A stretch of DNA of 64,000 nt from CADEED01 sp963711635 (GTDB lineage Bacteria; Pseudomonadota; Gammaproteobacteria; Steroidobacterales; Steroidobacteraceae). A program made the translations under genes and the position numbers. Location of the stretch: the NCBI GenBank assembly GCA_963711635.1, contig CAVQEZ010000013.1:62001-126000 (forward strand), in the 5' to 3' direction. Every line of letters starts with the position of its first letter. Position 1 is the first letter of the stretch. This document shows positions 9,743-18,373 of this stretch, piece by piece. The notes beneath the pieces are model-generated. The model searched no databases. It saw only the letters and a program-made list of their open reading frames with translations, and was not told the DNA's origin.

Positions 9743-9758
9743 TCATTCCTCATCTGCA

Positions 9759-11087
9759 ATGACAAGAAACACTTTGGGGATCGCGGCGCCCCGCGGATCA
9801 GGTCATTCGGAGCAGGATCGACGGCTGGCGATTGCCGTGGCGGCCGCATGCGCTTTCATCGGCCTCGCGCTCCGTTACCTGCGAGCGCGAGCACACCAAC
9901 TACGACACCTTTCGGTACCTGCTCCCCTGGTACGAGTTCGCCCGGGACAATGGTATTGGCGGCGCTGGGCGAGGCCTTCACCAACTACACGCCGTTCTAC
10001 AGCTACCTCTTGCTGATCGCGGTCCAACTCGATGGACTGGCTCAGCCACTTTCCCTGGTGAAGGCGATCTCGGCGGTCTTCGAGATCGGTTGCGCGCTCG
10101 TCGTGGCGCAAATCGTCTGGCGGATGACAAGAAAACCCATGCGCGCTTCGCTGGCGTTCTGCGGCGTCTGGCTTGCACCGACCGTGATTTTCAACGGCGC
10201 CATGTGGGGGCAGGCCGATTCGATCTGGGCCTTCTTCACGTTGCTATCCGTGTCGATGTTCATGCAGAACCGAAATGGTATTGTTCCATTCGCAGTGGCC
10301 GTCGCCGTCAAGGCACAAGCCGTATTCCTGGGGCCACTGGTGTTAGGCATCATTCTTCGGCGCAGGATTCACTGGGCATGGCTCACCGCCATTCCTGCGA
10401 TTTATCTGTTGCTCGCGATTCCCGTCCTTCTCGCAGGCAGACCCATCGATTCGGTACTGATGATCTATTTGAATCAGGCCGGCGCATTCGATCGCCTCAC
10501 CATGAACGCGGCGAATATCTGGGTGTTTGCGGGTGGCGTGCCGTATGCGATCGGAGTCGCTGTCGGACTGGCACTTGCGACTGCGAGCGGGATTGCCCTG
10601 TCGGCTTTAGTCGCGCGCTCCAGACGAGAGGACCCGGAGTTCATCCTGCTGGTCGCTTGCGCATGTCTCCTGCTGATGCCCTTCCTGCTGCCAAAGATGC
10701 ACGACCGCTACTTCTACGCGTTCGAGCTCGCGTCCATCGCCCTGGCCTGCATCAATCTGCGTTATCTGCCATTCGCGGTGATTGCGCAGTGCGACGGTGT
10801 GTTGTCCTATTTCGTATTCGAGCATGGCATTGGGATGGGACTTGCCGCCGGCTGCGCTTTGCAACGCTTTACTGGCCTGGTATCTCGTGGCTGACGCGCG
10901 GCGAGATGAGCGTGGATTTCGCGTTCCACAAGTTGCATGGCTCGGCTTCCTCTTGTCGACATTCGGACTGTTCTCGTTTCTGCGCCTCACTGGTCCCGGC
11001 TGGGCCGTGTCCCCGGCCTACCTGGTCATTACGAGTCTTGCCGCAGGCATGGCACTCATCCTCGTGAAGAAGTCGCGCAGCGCATAG
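9759..11087 (+). CDS. Gpi18-like membrane mannosyltransferase (three frameshifts)
   Basis: Polytopic inner-membrane protein with about ten hydrophobic helices. GAMWGQADSIW in a luminal-type loop and LPKMHDRYFYAFE near the C-terminus match the Gpi18-related/GT-C mannosyltransferase group, which uses polyprenyl-linked sugars. Conserved sequence jumps frame at about 9875-9890, 9950-9962 and 10830-10840, each time as one extra base. Removing the three gives one 442-codon frame to 11087. The base composition looks more AT-rich than its neighbours, hinting at transfer. Whether it is a real pseudogene or a victim of the same sequencing errors as polA is open; I favour errors. Confidence 0.65.
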
Positions 11088-11152
11088 ACCGACCGCAATG
11101 AAATCGCCCCCTACGGGCGCTGCCCACGCCCACCGTGTCGATAAGACCAACA

Positions 11153-11187
11153 CGGCCGAAATGCCGCCTTTTTTTCAGGCGGGGCCG
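11153..11187. other. Two-part hairpin before cytochrome c5
   Basis: CGGCC (11153-11157) can pair with GGCCG (11183-11187), and CCGCC (11164-11168) with GGCGG (11178-11182) around a T-rich loop, giving a bulged hairpin. It may end transcription of the glycosyltransferase gene, though the T-run lies in the loop rather than after the stem. Confidence 0.4.
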
Positions 11188-11199
11188 TTTGCTCATGTC

Positions 11200-11205
11200 T
11201 ATACT
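11200..11205 (+). promoter_or_regulatory. -10 box of the cytochrome c5 gene
   Basis: TATACT ends eight bases before the ATG at 11214, so the transcript would start at or next to the start codon. The same layout is seen before ubiE, dapF, ppa and the FabH-like gene. Confidence 0.5.
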
Positions 11206-11213
11206 TCGCGCCC

Positions 11214-11726
11214 ATGAGCAAACAGGACTCGCATTTCTTCAACAATTTCAGTCTGGTCCTCGGCATCCTGGTTGCCGTGACCATCGGCCTGTTCGCGTTT
11301 GCGCGCCATGTTGGCGCGACACGTCAGGCTGCGCAGGTCACCACCGATCCGCGTTACGTCGCCAGCGTGGAACAGCGCCTGCAGCCGGTGGCGCGGGTTG
11401 CCGTCGCCGGGCAGGACAACTCGGCGCTCAAGATCGAAAGCACTGCCGCCGCCATGCCGGCCGCGGCCATTCCGAAGGACGGCACCGCCGCCTATGAGAC
11501 TGCCTGTGCGGCCTGCCATGGCGCCGGCATCGCCGGTGCGCCGAAGGTGGGAGACAAGGCGGCCTGGGCCCCGCGCGTCGCGCAGGGCAAGGACACGCTC
11601 TACAAGCACGCGATCGAGGGCCTGAACGGCAAGACCGGCGTCATGCCCGCCAAGGGCGGTCGCACTGACTGGCCGGATGACCTCATCAAGCAGGCCGTCG
11701 ACCACATCCTCGCGCTGAATCAGTAA
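11214..11726 (+). CDS. Cytochrome c5-family protein
   Basis: Monoheme class I c-type cytochrome facing the periplasm, probably membrane-anchored: a single N-terminal helix (FSLVLGILVAVTIGLFAFA) is followed by a spacer, then a cytochrome domain from about residue 92 with the heme motif CAACH. The axial Met is probably the one in VMPAKGG, typical of cytochrome c5. 170 residues. It converges on comM, with stops 6 bases apart. No ribosome site is evident, consistent with the promoter lying directly against the start. Confidence 0.85.
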   Translation: MSKQDSHFFNNFSLVLGILVAVTIGLFAFARHVGATRQAAQVTTDPRYVASVEQRLQPVARVAVAGQDNSALKIESTAAAMPAAAIPKDGTAAYETACAACHGAGIAGAPKVGDKAAWAPRVAQGKDTLYKHAIEGLNGKTGVMPAKGGRTDWPDDLIKQAVDHILALNQ

Positions 11727-11732
11727 CCATCT

Positions 11733-13268
11733 TCAAACGACGCGCCGCAGCTGCAGGGCTTCGGCGATATGAACGGGCTCCAGTGAACGACGCACGGGGC
11801 CCGTTTCGTTTTCCAGATCGGCAATGGTCCGCGCCACGCGCAGCAGACGGTGTACGGCTCGCGCCGAAAGCTCGAATCGCGTGCGCGCCTGCGCCATCAG
11901 CAGCCTGCAGCGGCGATCCAACCCGCAGTATTCTTCAAGCTCGTCTGCGGTCAGATCGGCGTTGAGCTTGCCGGCCCGCGCGAGCTGGCGCTGGCGGGCG
12001 ACGCGCACTCGCTCGCCGGCACGCGCGCTGGTGAGCCCCTCCCGCGACGCTCCACCTAACAACTCTTCGTCGGGAATCGCCGGCACTTCCACGCGCAGAT
12101 CGATGCGATCCAGCAGCGGGCCGGATATCCGCGCGCGGTAACGCGCGATCACGGGCGGGGAACAACGACAGCGACCGGAGGCATCGCCGAGAAAGCCGCA
12201 GGGACAGGGGTTCATGGCGGCCACCAGCTGGAAGCGCGCCGGGTATTCCACTTGCAGCGCGGCGCGCGAAATGGCGATCACGCCGCTTTCGAGTGGTTCG
12301 CGCAACGACTCGAGCACGCGCCGGTTGAATTCCGGCAGCTCGTCGAGGAACAGGACGCCGCGATGCGCGAGGCTGGCTTCTCCAGGCCGCGCCTGCGGAC
12401 CGCCGCCGATGATGGCTGCGGCAGAGGCCGTGTGATGTGGGGCGCGAAACGGCGGGTGTCCGAATTCGCGGGGCTCGAAGCCGCGGCTGCTGGCCGACGC
12501 AATCGAGGCGACGTCCAGTGCATCGTCGCCTTCGAGCGGTGGCAGCAGTCCTGGCAGACGCTGGGCCAGCATGCTCTTGCCGGTGCCGGGTGGGCCTATC
12601 AGCAGCAGGCTATGCGCGCCTGCCGCGGCAATCAGCAATGCACGCTTGGGAACCGTCTGGCCGCGCACATCGGTGAGGTCGCCACCTCCAGCCTGGGTTC
12701 TGTTTGTGTCTGCAGTCGGCGGTGCTGCGTTGCCGCTTTCGACGGCGGTGGCGCTGGCTGACAAAAGCGCGCACACCTCCAGCAAACTGGCGGCACCGAG
12801 CGCACCAGCCGTGGTCGCGATGCGCGCCTCCGCCAGATTCGACATCGGCACGATCACGCGATGCCCGGCGCGCGCGGCATGCGCCGCGGCCAGCAATACG
12901 CCGCGAATCGGCCTGAGCTCGCCGGCCAGCCCCAACTCTCCGTAGAACTCGCAGGAGTCGCGCAGCACGTCGGGAATTCGTACCTGCGAAGACGCCAGCA
13001 GGATCCCCAGCGCAATGGGCAGATCATATCGGCAGCCTTCCTTCGGGAGGTCGGCCGGCGAGAGATTCACGGTGATGCGGCCCGCGGGCCACTCGAAACG
13101 TGCATTGGCGAGCGCGGCGCGCACCCGGTCTTTGCTTTCCTTCACCGCGGTGGCCGGCAGGCCGACGATTGAAAACTGAGGCAACCCGCTGCCCAGATGC
13201 ACTTCGACATCGACGCGCGGCGCGGATAGACCCAGCTGCGCGCGGCTCGCGACGCGCGCTACTTCCAT
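11733..13268 (-). CDS. comM: YifB/ComM-family Mg-chelatase-like ATPase
   Basis: AAA+ ATPase. In Vibrio and Acinetobacter, ComM is a branch-migration helicase that helps integrate DNA taken up by transformation; that role is known for the family, not shown here. N-terminal ChlI-like domain (about 1-125), Walker A GPPGTGKS at about residue 225, Walker B LFLDELPEF, a CPCGFLGD zinc-like motif, and a C-terminal Mg-chelatase helical domain. 511 residues, full length. ubiK lies upstream on the same strand. Confidence 0.92.
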   Translation of the reverse strand: MEVARVASRAQLGLSAPRVDVEVHLGSGLPQFSIVGLPATAVKESKDRVRAALANARFEWPAGRITVNLSPADLPKEGCRYDLPIALGILLASSQVRIPDVLRDSCEFYGELGLAGELRPIRGVLLAAAHAARAGHRVIVPMSNLAEARIATTAGALGAASLLEVCALLSASATAVESGNAAPPTADTNRTQAGGGDLTDVRGQTVPKRALLIAAAGAHSLLLIGPPGTGKSMLAQRLPGLLPPLEGDDALDVASIASASSRGFEPREFGHPPFRAPHHTASAAAIIGGGPQARPGEASLAHRGVLFLDELPEFNRRVLESLREPLESGVIAISRAALQVEYPARFQLVAAMNPCPCGFLGDASGRCRCSPPVIARYRARISGPLLDRIDLRVEVPAIPDEELLGGASREGLTSARAGERVRVARQRQLARAGKLNADLTADELEEYCGLDRRCRLLMAQARTRFELSARAVHRLLRVARTIADLENETGPVRRSLEPVHIAEALQLRRVV

Positions 13269-13337
13269 GACGACAACTTGGCCATCGACCCCTCCCCTCC
13301 ATGGAAAGTTGGTCTTATGTCCGGCGGCGTTCTGCGG

Positions 13338-13607
13338 CTAGCGTCCGGCTGACCCCGACACACGCGCCTCCAGCTCCGCGACGCGCTTTTCCAGCTCCTC
13401 GAGCCGTGCCCGCGTGCGTTCCAGCACCTTGCGCTGCGCGTCGAATTCGTCGCGGCCGGCCAGATCGAGCTTTCCGAGGTTGGCGCGCAAGACCGCGCGA
13501 AAATTGTTCTCCAGATCTTCTCGCAGTCCGGAAGCACCGGATGCGAGCCCCGGGGGCAACCCTTGCATCAGGCTGCGGAGCAATTCTTCGACCCTGGGCA
13601 TATCCAC
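13338..13607 (-). CDS. ubiK: UbiK, ubiquinone biosynthesis accessory factor
   Basis: Small 89-residue accessory protein of the Ubi complex (BMFP/YqiC family). It matches E. coli UbiK through DLENNFRAVLRANLGKLDL and EFDAQRKVLERTRARL, then a C-terminal coiled coil LEELEKRVAELEARV. The start is decided by the ribosome site: AGGAGG lies six bases before the GTG at 13607, giving VDMPRVEELL, while the ATG two codons later is too far. In E. coli it forms a complex with UbiJ, which is also in this window at 45 kb. It is divergent from glnK. Confidence 0.88.
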   Translation of the reverse strand: MDMPRVEELLRSLMQGLPPGLASGASGLREDLENNFRAVLRANLGKLDLAGRDEFDAQRKVLERTRARLEELEKRVAELEARVSGSAGR

Positions 13608-13746
13608 CGGCGCTCCTCCTAACAAACTGTCGGCAATCTGCCCTGTTTTGATGCGTGGCCGTATCCCACGCGCCAATTTTGGGCGCCGGCCCGAGGGTGC
13701 TGCGTTCTTTCGCGCCGCAACGGGCCTCATCGCCAGCCTGAAGGGC

Positions 13747-13762
13747 TGGCATGGAACCTGCA
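13747..13762 (+). promoter_or_regulatory. Sigma54-type promoter before glnK
   Basis: TGGCATGGAACCTGCA lines up with the -24/-12 consensus TGGCACRN4TTGCW with correct GG-to-GC spacing and two mismatches. Transcription would start near 13773, about 50 bases before glnK. Nitrogen control through NtrC and sigma54 is the norm for glnK-amtB. Confidence 0.65.
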
Positions 13763-13825
13763 CTTCGAACTCGGAGCATACGCGCGCGCCGCGCGCGTGA
13801 TCCATCGGATAACGATGCCAAAGCG

Positions 13826-14164
13826 ATGAAAATGATCACTGCAATCATCCGGCCGTGGAAGCTCGACGACCTGCAAATGGCCGTCGCGCGCCTTGGCGTG
13901 CAGGGGATCACCGTCACCGAGGTCACCGGTTACGGACGTCAGCGCGGCCATGCCGAGCACTACCGCGGCTCGGAATACCAGGTGGAGTTCGTGCCGAAGT
14001 TGCGCGTCGAGATCGTGCTCGACGACGCGTCGGCCGAGGCCGTGGTCGAAGCAATCACCAATGTGTGCCGTACGGGAAAAACCGGCGACGGCAAGATTTT
14101 CCTGGCGCCAGTCGGCGAAGCCGTGCGAATCCGCACGCGCGAATCCGGCGCGGCGGCAGCCTGA
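13826..14164 (+). CDS. glnK: Nitrogen regulatory P-II protein GlnK
   Basis: Trimeric signalling protein that reads 2-oxoglutarate, ATP/ADP and glutamine status and blocks AmtB. 112 residues with the T-loop GHAEHYRGSEYQVEF, including the Tyr that is uridylylated by GlnD, the B-loop TGKTGDGKIF and a C-terminal RIRTRE. It is directly upstream of amtB (22 bases), the classic glnK-amtB pair, and behind a sigma54-type promoter. GlnB and GlnK are hard to tell apart by sequence; the amtB linkage decides for GlnK. Confidence 0.93.
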   Translation: MKMITAIIRPWKLDDLQMAVARLGVQGITVTEVTGYGRQRGHAEHYRGSEYQVEFVPKLRVEIVLDDASAEAVVEAITNVCRTGKTGDGKIFLAPVGEAVRIRTRESGAAAA

Positions 14165-14186
14165 GATGTCGTTGAGGAGTTAGTAC

Positions 14187-15616
14187 ATGCATCAAGATAA
14201 TAAGAGAACGAAGGGTGGCAGCGTGATGCGCGGTCTCGGCGCGGCGCTGTTGATGATGTTGCCGGCGATGGTCTTCGCGCAGGATGCGCCGCCGCCGCCC
14301 AACAAGGGCGACGTTTCCTGGCTCATGACGAGCACCGTGCTGGTCATCCTCATGACCATCCCGGGCCTGGCGCTGTTCTACGGCGGCATGGCCCGCAGCA
14401 AGAACGTGCTGTCACTGCTCATGCAGGTGATGATCATCTTCTGCATCGGCGTGCTGATGTTCGCCATCTACGGCTACAGCGTCGCGTTCACCGAGGGCAG
14501 CAATGGGTTCTTCGGCGGATTCAGCAAGGTATTCCTGAAGGGAATGACCGGCGATTCGCTCACCGGCACCTTCAGCAAGGCGACCAACATCCCGGAACTC
14601 GGCTTCTTCTGCTTCCAGGCAACGTTTGCTGCGATCACGCCGGCCCTGATCGTCGGTGCCTTCGCGGAGCGCATCAAATTCAGCGCGCTGCTGGTGTTCA
14701 TCATCATCTGGCTGACCTTCGCCTACTACCCGATCGCGCACATGGTCTGGTTCTGGTCGGGCCCGGATGCATTCACCACGGCCGAAGCGGGCGCCGCGGC
14801 GAACGTCAACGCCGGTTTCCTCTTCAACAAGGGCGCACTGGACTTCGCGGGCGGCACGGTGGTGCACATCAACGCCGGCATCGCGGGACTCGTGGGCTGC
14901 ATGATGATCGGCAAGCGCATCGGCTACGGACAAGCCGCGCTGCCGCCGCACAACGTGCCGCTGGTCATGGTCGGCTCCGCGCTGCTGTGGGTGGGCTGGT
15001 TCGGCTTCAACGTGGGATCCAATCTCGAAGCGAACGGCTTCGCCACGCTGGTGTTCACCAACACGCTGCTCGCCACTGCTGCCGCCACGCTCGCGTGGAT
15101 GCTCGGTGAATGGATCGTCAAGGGTTCACCCACGATGCTGGGCGCGGCCTCGGGCGCGGTCGCCGGTCTCGTCGCCATCACGCCGGCCTGCGGCTGGGTG
15201 GGTACGATGGGCTCGATCGCCATCGGCGTCATCGCCGCGCTTACTCTGCCTCTGGGCCGTGTCGGGCCTCAAGAAAATGCTGAGGTACGACGACTCGCTC
15301 GACGTCTTCGGCGTGCACTGCATCGGTGGCATCGTCGGCGCCATCCTCACGGGCGTGTTCAACTCGCCCGCGCTGGGTGGCACGGACGTGTATGACTACG
15401 CGATCAATGCCTACCCGGCGGCCGAGGCGTACAGCATCGGCACGCACGTGATCTCTCAGTTGTGGGGCGTCGTGCGTCACGCTGGTGTGGTCGGGCGTGG
15501 TCTCCCTGGTGGCGTTCAAGGTCGTCGACCTGACGATCGGCCTGCGCGTCACCGAGGAACAGGAACGCGAAGGCCTGGACACCGTGTCGCACGGCGAGCG
15601 CGCCTACAACGGCTGA
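14187..15616 (+). CDS. amtB: Ammonium transporter AmtB (two frameshifts)
   Basis: Trimeric ammonium channel of the inner membrane with an N-terminal signal peptide ending near MVFAQ and eleven helices. The twin-His pore region and conserved FYGGMARSKNVLS, GFNVGSN, DDSLDVFGVHCIGG and a C-terminal TIGLRVTEEQEREGLD are all present, but in three frames. One extra base lies at about 15240-15250 (restoring LCLWAVSGLKKM) and one at 15470-15478 (restoring LWGVVVTLVWSGVV). The repaired frame has 476 codons and ends at 15616. GAGGAG lies before the ATG at 14187. Confidence 0.9.
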
Positions 15617-15626
15617 TCCCGTCACC

Positions 15627-15655
15627 GCCTGTGGGCCCCATCCGGGCCCGCAGGC
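15627..15655. other. Large hairpin behind amtB
   Basis: GCCTGTGGGCCC (15627-15638) pairs with GGGCCCGCAGGC (15644-15655): twelve pairs with one G-U and a 5-base loop, eleven bases after the stop. There is no T-run, so it may protect the 3' end or slow polymerase rather than be a classic terminator. Confidence 0.6.
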
Positions 15656-15685
15656 GGGGCCTCGCAGGCGTAATTGCCACAGCGG

Positions 15686-15706
15686 ACGCCGCCCCCTGGG
15701 CGGCGT
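15686..15706 (+). terminator. Probable terminator of glnK-amtB
   Basis: A nine-pair stem, ACGCCGCCC with GGGCGGCGT, and a 3-base loop. Only a weak T-rich stretch (TTCATGTTTT) follows. The arms resemble the hairpin at 16317. Confidence 0.6.
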
Positions 15707-15791
15707 TCATGTTTTGGGCCTGAAATTGTCCGCTTCCGCTGGGTTCCGGGCTTGTCTGTGATGGAGGTCAAGGGTTCTCATAGGCACTACC

Positions 15792-15800
15792 TGTGATAAT
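15792..15800 (+). promoter_or_regulatory. Extended -10 promoter of the DUF4124 gene
   Basis: TGTGATAAT carries the extended -10 TG and a GATAAT box, 19 bases before the ATG at 15820. I could not identify a good -35. Confidence 0.45.
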
Positions 15801-15819
15801 CGGGTACCGGAGGAAGCGT

Positions 15820-16293
15820 ATGCGTCACTCGACAATCCTGGCCGTCATTGCCGGCGTTCTGACCTGCACATCTGTGCATGCCGGGGACGTCTACAAATAC
15901 ATCGACGAGCGCGGCAACACGATGTACACCGATCGACCCATGCCGGGCGCCGTCAAGGTCTCGACCGGCTCGCAGCGTCCTCCGGAAACGACGGCGCGCA
16001 ACTATGCCGCGCAGCAGGCCACCAGCAACCAGCAGCTCGCCGCCACCAATCAGCGCGTCGCGCAGGGCCAGGCCGATTCGCGCGCCGCCGCGACCGTCGC
16101 CAAGGATCTCGAAGCCTCGCGCGCAGCACGCTGCAAGCAGGCTCGCGACAACTACAACACCACCATCAATTCGCGCCGCCTGTACACAGACGACAAGGAT
16201 GGCAAGCGCACCTACCTGTCCGACTCGCAGATCGCAGCCGAGCGCCTCGAAGCGGCCAAGGCAGTCGAGTCCATCTGCGGCCCGCAAGGCTGA
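15820..16293 (+). CDS. DUF4124 domain-containing secreted protein
   Basis: Exported 157-residue protein of unknown function. The signal peptide ends at VHAG. The DUF4124 motif DVYKYIDERGNTMYTDRPMP follows at once; this small beta domain is found in many proteobacterial envelope proteins. Then comes a Gln/Ala-rich helical stretch (about residues 60-110, likely coiled coil) and a C-terminal part with two Cys (ARCKQA and SICGPQG) that may form a disulfide. GGAGG before the ATG at 15820 favours it over the upstream GTG-type starts. Single-gene unit. Confidence 0.75.
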   Translation: MRHSTILAVIAGVLTCTSVHAGDVYKYIDERGNTMYTDRPMPGAVKVSTGSQRPPETTARNYAAQQATSNQQLAATNQRVAQGQADSRAAATVAKDLEASRAARCKQARDNYNTTINSRRLYTDDKDGKRTYLSDSQIAAERLEAAKAVESICGPQG

Positions 16294-16310
16294 TCTCGGC
16301 TCTTAAACTT

Positions 16311-16370
16311 TCACGGACGCCGGCGCTTCGCCGGCGTTTTCCTATGTGGCGTTTACGCCTGACGATACTG
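16311..16370. repeat. Dual-hairpin intergenic element, copy 1
   Basis: TCACGGACG, a GC hairpin (ACGCCGGCG 16317-16325 with CGCCGGCGT 16329-16337, then TTTT), CCTATGTG, a second hairpin GGCG-TTTA-CGCC, then CCTGACGATACTG. The same layout recurs at 27539-27600, with different but still pairing stems. The first hairpin is probably also a terminator for the DUF4124 gene. Confidence 0.6.
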
Positions 16371-16381
16371 ATAATTTGCCT

Positions 16382-17270
16382 ATGAAGCGCGTCGGATTCG
16401 CCGGTCTCGGTGCCATGGGTGCTCCCATGGCGAGAAATCTCCACAAGGCTGGGCTGCTGGCCGCGGTCTGGAACCGCAGCGCCGACAAGGCGCGCTCCCT
16501 GGGCGCCGAGCTCGGCGTCGCCTCACCCGCCACCCTGCCCGAATTCGCGGGCCTGATAGATGCGGCGGTGATGTGCGTCTCTGCCGACGCCGACGTGCGT
16601 TCGGTCATCGAGCTCATGGCGCCGGGCCTGGCGCGCGGGGCGCTGGTCGTCGACTGCTCCACGGTGAGCGCGGACACGGCGCGCTGGGCGAGCAAACTTC
16701 CTGGGCAAACACGGCGTGAGCTTCGTCGACGCGCCGGTGAGCGGCGGCGTCGAAGGCGCCAAGAACGGCGCGCTCGCCATCATGTGCGGCGGTGAACGCC
16801 CCGCCTACGATGCGGCGCACCCCCTGCTGGCCGCCATGGGAAAAACCATCGAATACTTCGGACCGAGCGGCGCTGGCCAGGCGACCAAGGCCACCAACCA
16901 GATCATGTGCGCCGGCATCATCCGCGCCTGCGCCGAAGCCATGGCGTTCGCCGGTGCACACGACCTGCCGCTCGATCGCGTGGTGGCCACGCTCGGCGCC
17001 GGCGCGGGTTCGAGCTGGTATTTCGTGCACCGCGCGCCCAACATGATCCGCGAGAGCTACCCGGCCGGCTTTCGCGTCAAGCTGCACGCCAAGGACCTGC
17101 GCATCTGCCGTGACATGGCGGCGCGTTTCGGCGTCTCGCTGCCGGTGGTGGAATCCATGCTGGCGGAGTACGCGGAACTGATCGAGCAGGGCTTCGGCGA
17201 CGAGGACATCTCGGCCGCGCATCGTCTCAAGCAAGCGCTGTTCAAGGACCCGGTGCGGCGCTCTTCATGA
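16382..17270 (+). CDS. 3-hydroxyisobutyrate/tartronate-semialdehyde dehydrogenase family (one frameshift)
   Basis: NAD(P)-dependent beta-hydroxyacid dehydrogenase. N-terminal Rossmann loop GFAGLGAMGAPMARNL, substrate motif VDAPVSGGVEGA, and catalytic Lys in GAGQATKATNQI. The substrate (2-hydroxy-3-oxopropionate, 3-hydroxyisobutyrate or a relative) cannot be fixed from sequence. One extra base at 16697-16702 splits the gene; removing it joins ASKL to LGKHGVSFVDAP and gives 295 residues, normal for the family. The ATG at 16382 has GATAAT only six bases upstream. The stop overlaps the next ATG as ATGA. Confidence 0.83.
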
Positions 17271-18373
17271 ACGCCGGCGCGCGAGAAACCACCGCGCACG
17301 ACGTCGAACCGACGAAGCAGCTCTATCTACCCGACTTCTGCCGGGCACGCGCGGTGCTCGCCATCGTGATCATCTGCGAGCTCACTGCCCTGGTGCTGGC
17401 GCTGGCCCGCAACGAAGCCGTGCTCGGCTTCTGGCCCGACCTGGGGCGTACTTCCATGTTCCTGCTGTGGATCGGCCTGTGCGGCGCCGCGATGTTGTGC
17501 GTGCTGCGCGGCTATCTCAACCAGCAAACGGTGCGCAAGGGCTCGGTCATCGTGCTGGCGCTCACCGCCGCGCTGGTGGTGCTGATCTCCACGATTGCTT
17601 ACTGGATCGGCAGCCGCGCCGGCTGGGTCAACGAGACCGGCATCGTGACCCAGGATCACTGGACCTTCCTGGTACGAAACGTCTTCATCGCGCTGGTGGT
17701 CACGGCGCTGGCGCTGCGCTACTTCTACGTGACGCACGAGTGGCGCCACAACGTCGAACTGCAGGCCAGGGCTCGCGTGCACGCGCTGCAGGCACGCATC
17801 CGTCCGCACTTCCTGTTCAACAGCATGAACACCATCGCGGCGTTGACGCGCAGCAACCCGGCGCGCGCCGAGGAAGCCGTGCACGATCTGGCGGACCTGT
17901 TCCGCGCGAACCTCAGCGAGAAACGCAACGAAATTCCGCTCTCCGATGAAATCGACGTGGCACGTACATACCAGCGCATCGAGCAGCTGCGATTGGGTGA
18001 CCGCCTGCGCGTCGAGTGGAAGATCGACTTGCTGCCGCGGGATGCACTGGTGCCGGGCCTGACGCTGCAGCCCCTGCTCGAGAACGCCATCTACCACGGC
18101 GTGGAGCCGCGCGCCGACGGCGGCGTGGTCACGGTGGTGGGTGAATTCAACAAGGGCATGATCACGATCGTCGTTCGCAACCCATTGCCGGCCGCCAATC
18201 TCACCATGCGCGATGGCAACCGCCTGGCGCTGGCGAACATCCGCGAGCGGCTGGATCTCATGTATGGCGAACGCGCCACGGTCAAGGCGGGCCGTTTCGA
18301 CGACGAATACATCGTGACGCTGCGCTTTCCGTTTCAATCGGCCGAGTCACGCCGCGCCAGCGCCAGGCCATGA
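17267..18373 (+). CDS. LytS/AlgZ-type sensor histidine kinase
   Basis: Membrane sensor kinase of the LytS/YehU class. Four hydrophobic helices lie at about residues 28-155, followed by a short coiled region, then the His-kinase box RIRPHFLFNSMNTI with the phospho-acceptor His at about 181, and an ATPase domain with LQPLLENAIYHG. 368 residues. It overlaps the downstream LytTR regulator by four bases, so the pair are partners. Layout and length match AlgZ (FimS)/AlgR of Pseudomonas, which control alginate and type IV pili; whether it does so here is unknown. Confidence 0.85.
   Translation: MNAGARETTAHDVEPTKQLYLPDFCRARAVLAIVIICELTALVLALARNEAVLGFWPDLGRTSMFLLWIGLCGAAMLCVLRGYLNQQTVRKGSVIVLALTAALVVLISTIAYWIGSRAGWVNETGIVTQDHWTFLVRNVFIALVVTALALRYFYVTHEWRHNVELQARARVHALQARIRPHFLFNSMNTIAALTRSNPARAEEAVHDLADLFRANLSEKRNEIPLSDEIDVARTYQRIEQLRLGDRLRVEWKIDLLPRDALVPGLTLQPLLENAIYHGVEPRADGGVVTVVGEFNKGMITIVVRNPLPAANLTMRDGNRLALANIRERLDLMYGERATVKAGRFDDEYIVTLRFPFQSAESRRASARP

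Noticed and set aside
9743..9758. Integration site (att) at the tRNA-Arg 3' end
   Set aside because: No second copy of the tRNA 3' segment and no integrase gene found in the following kilobases.
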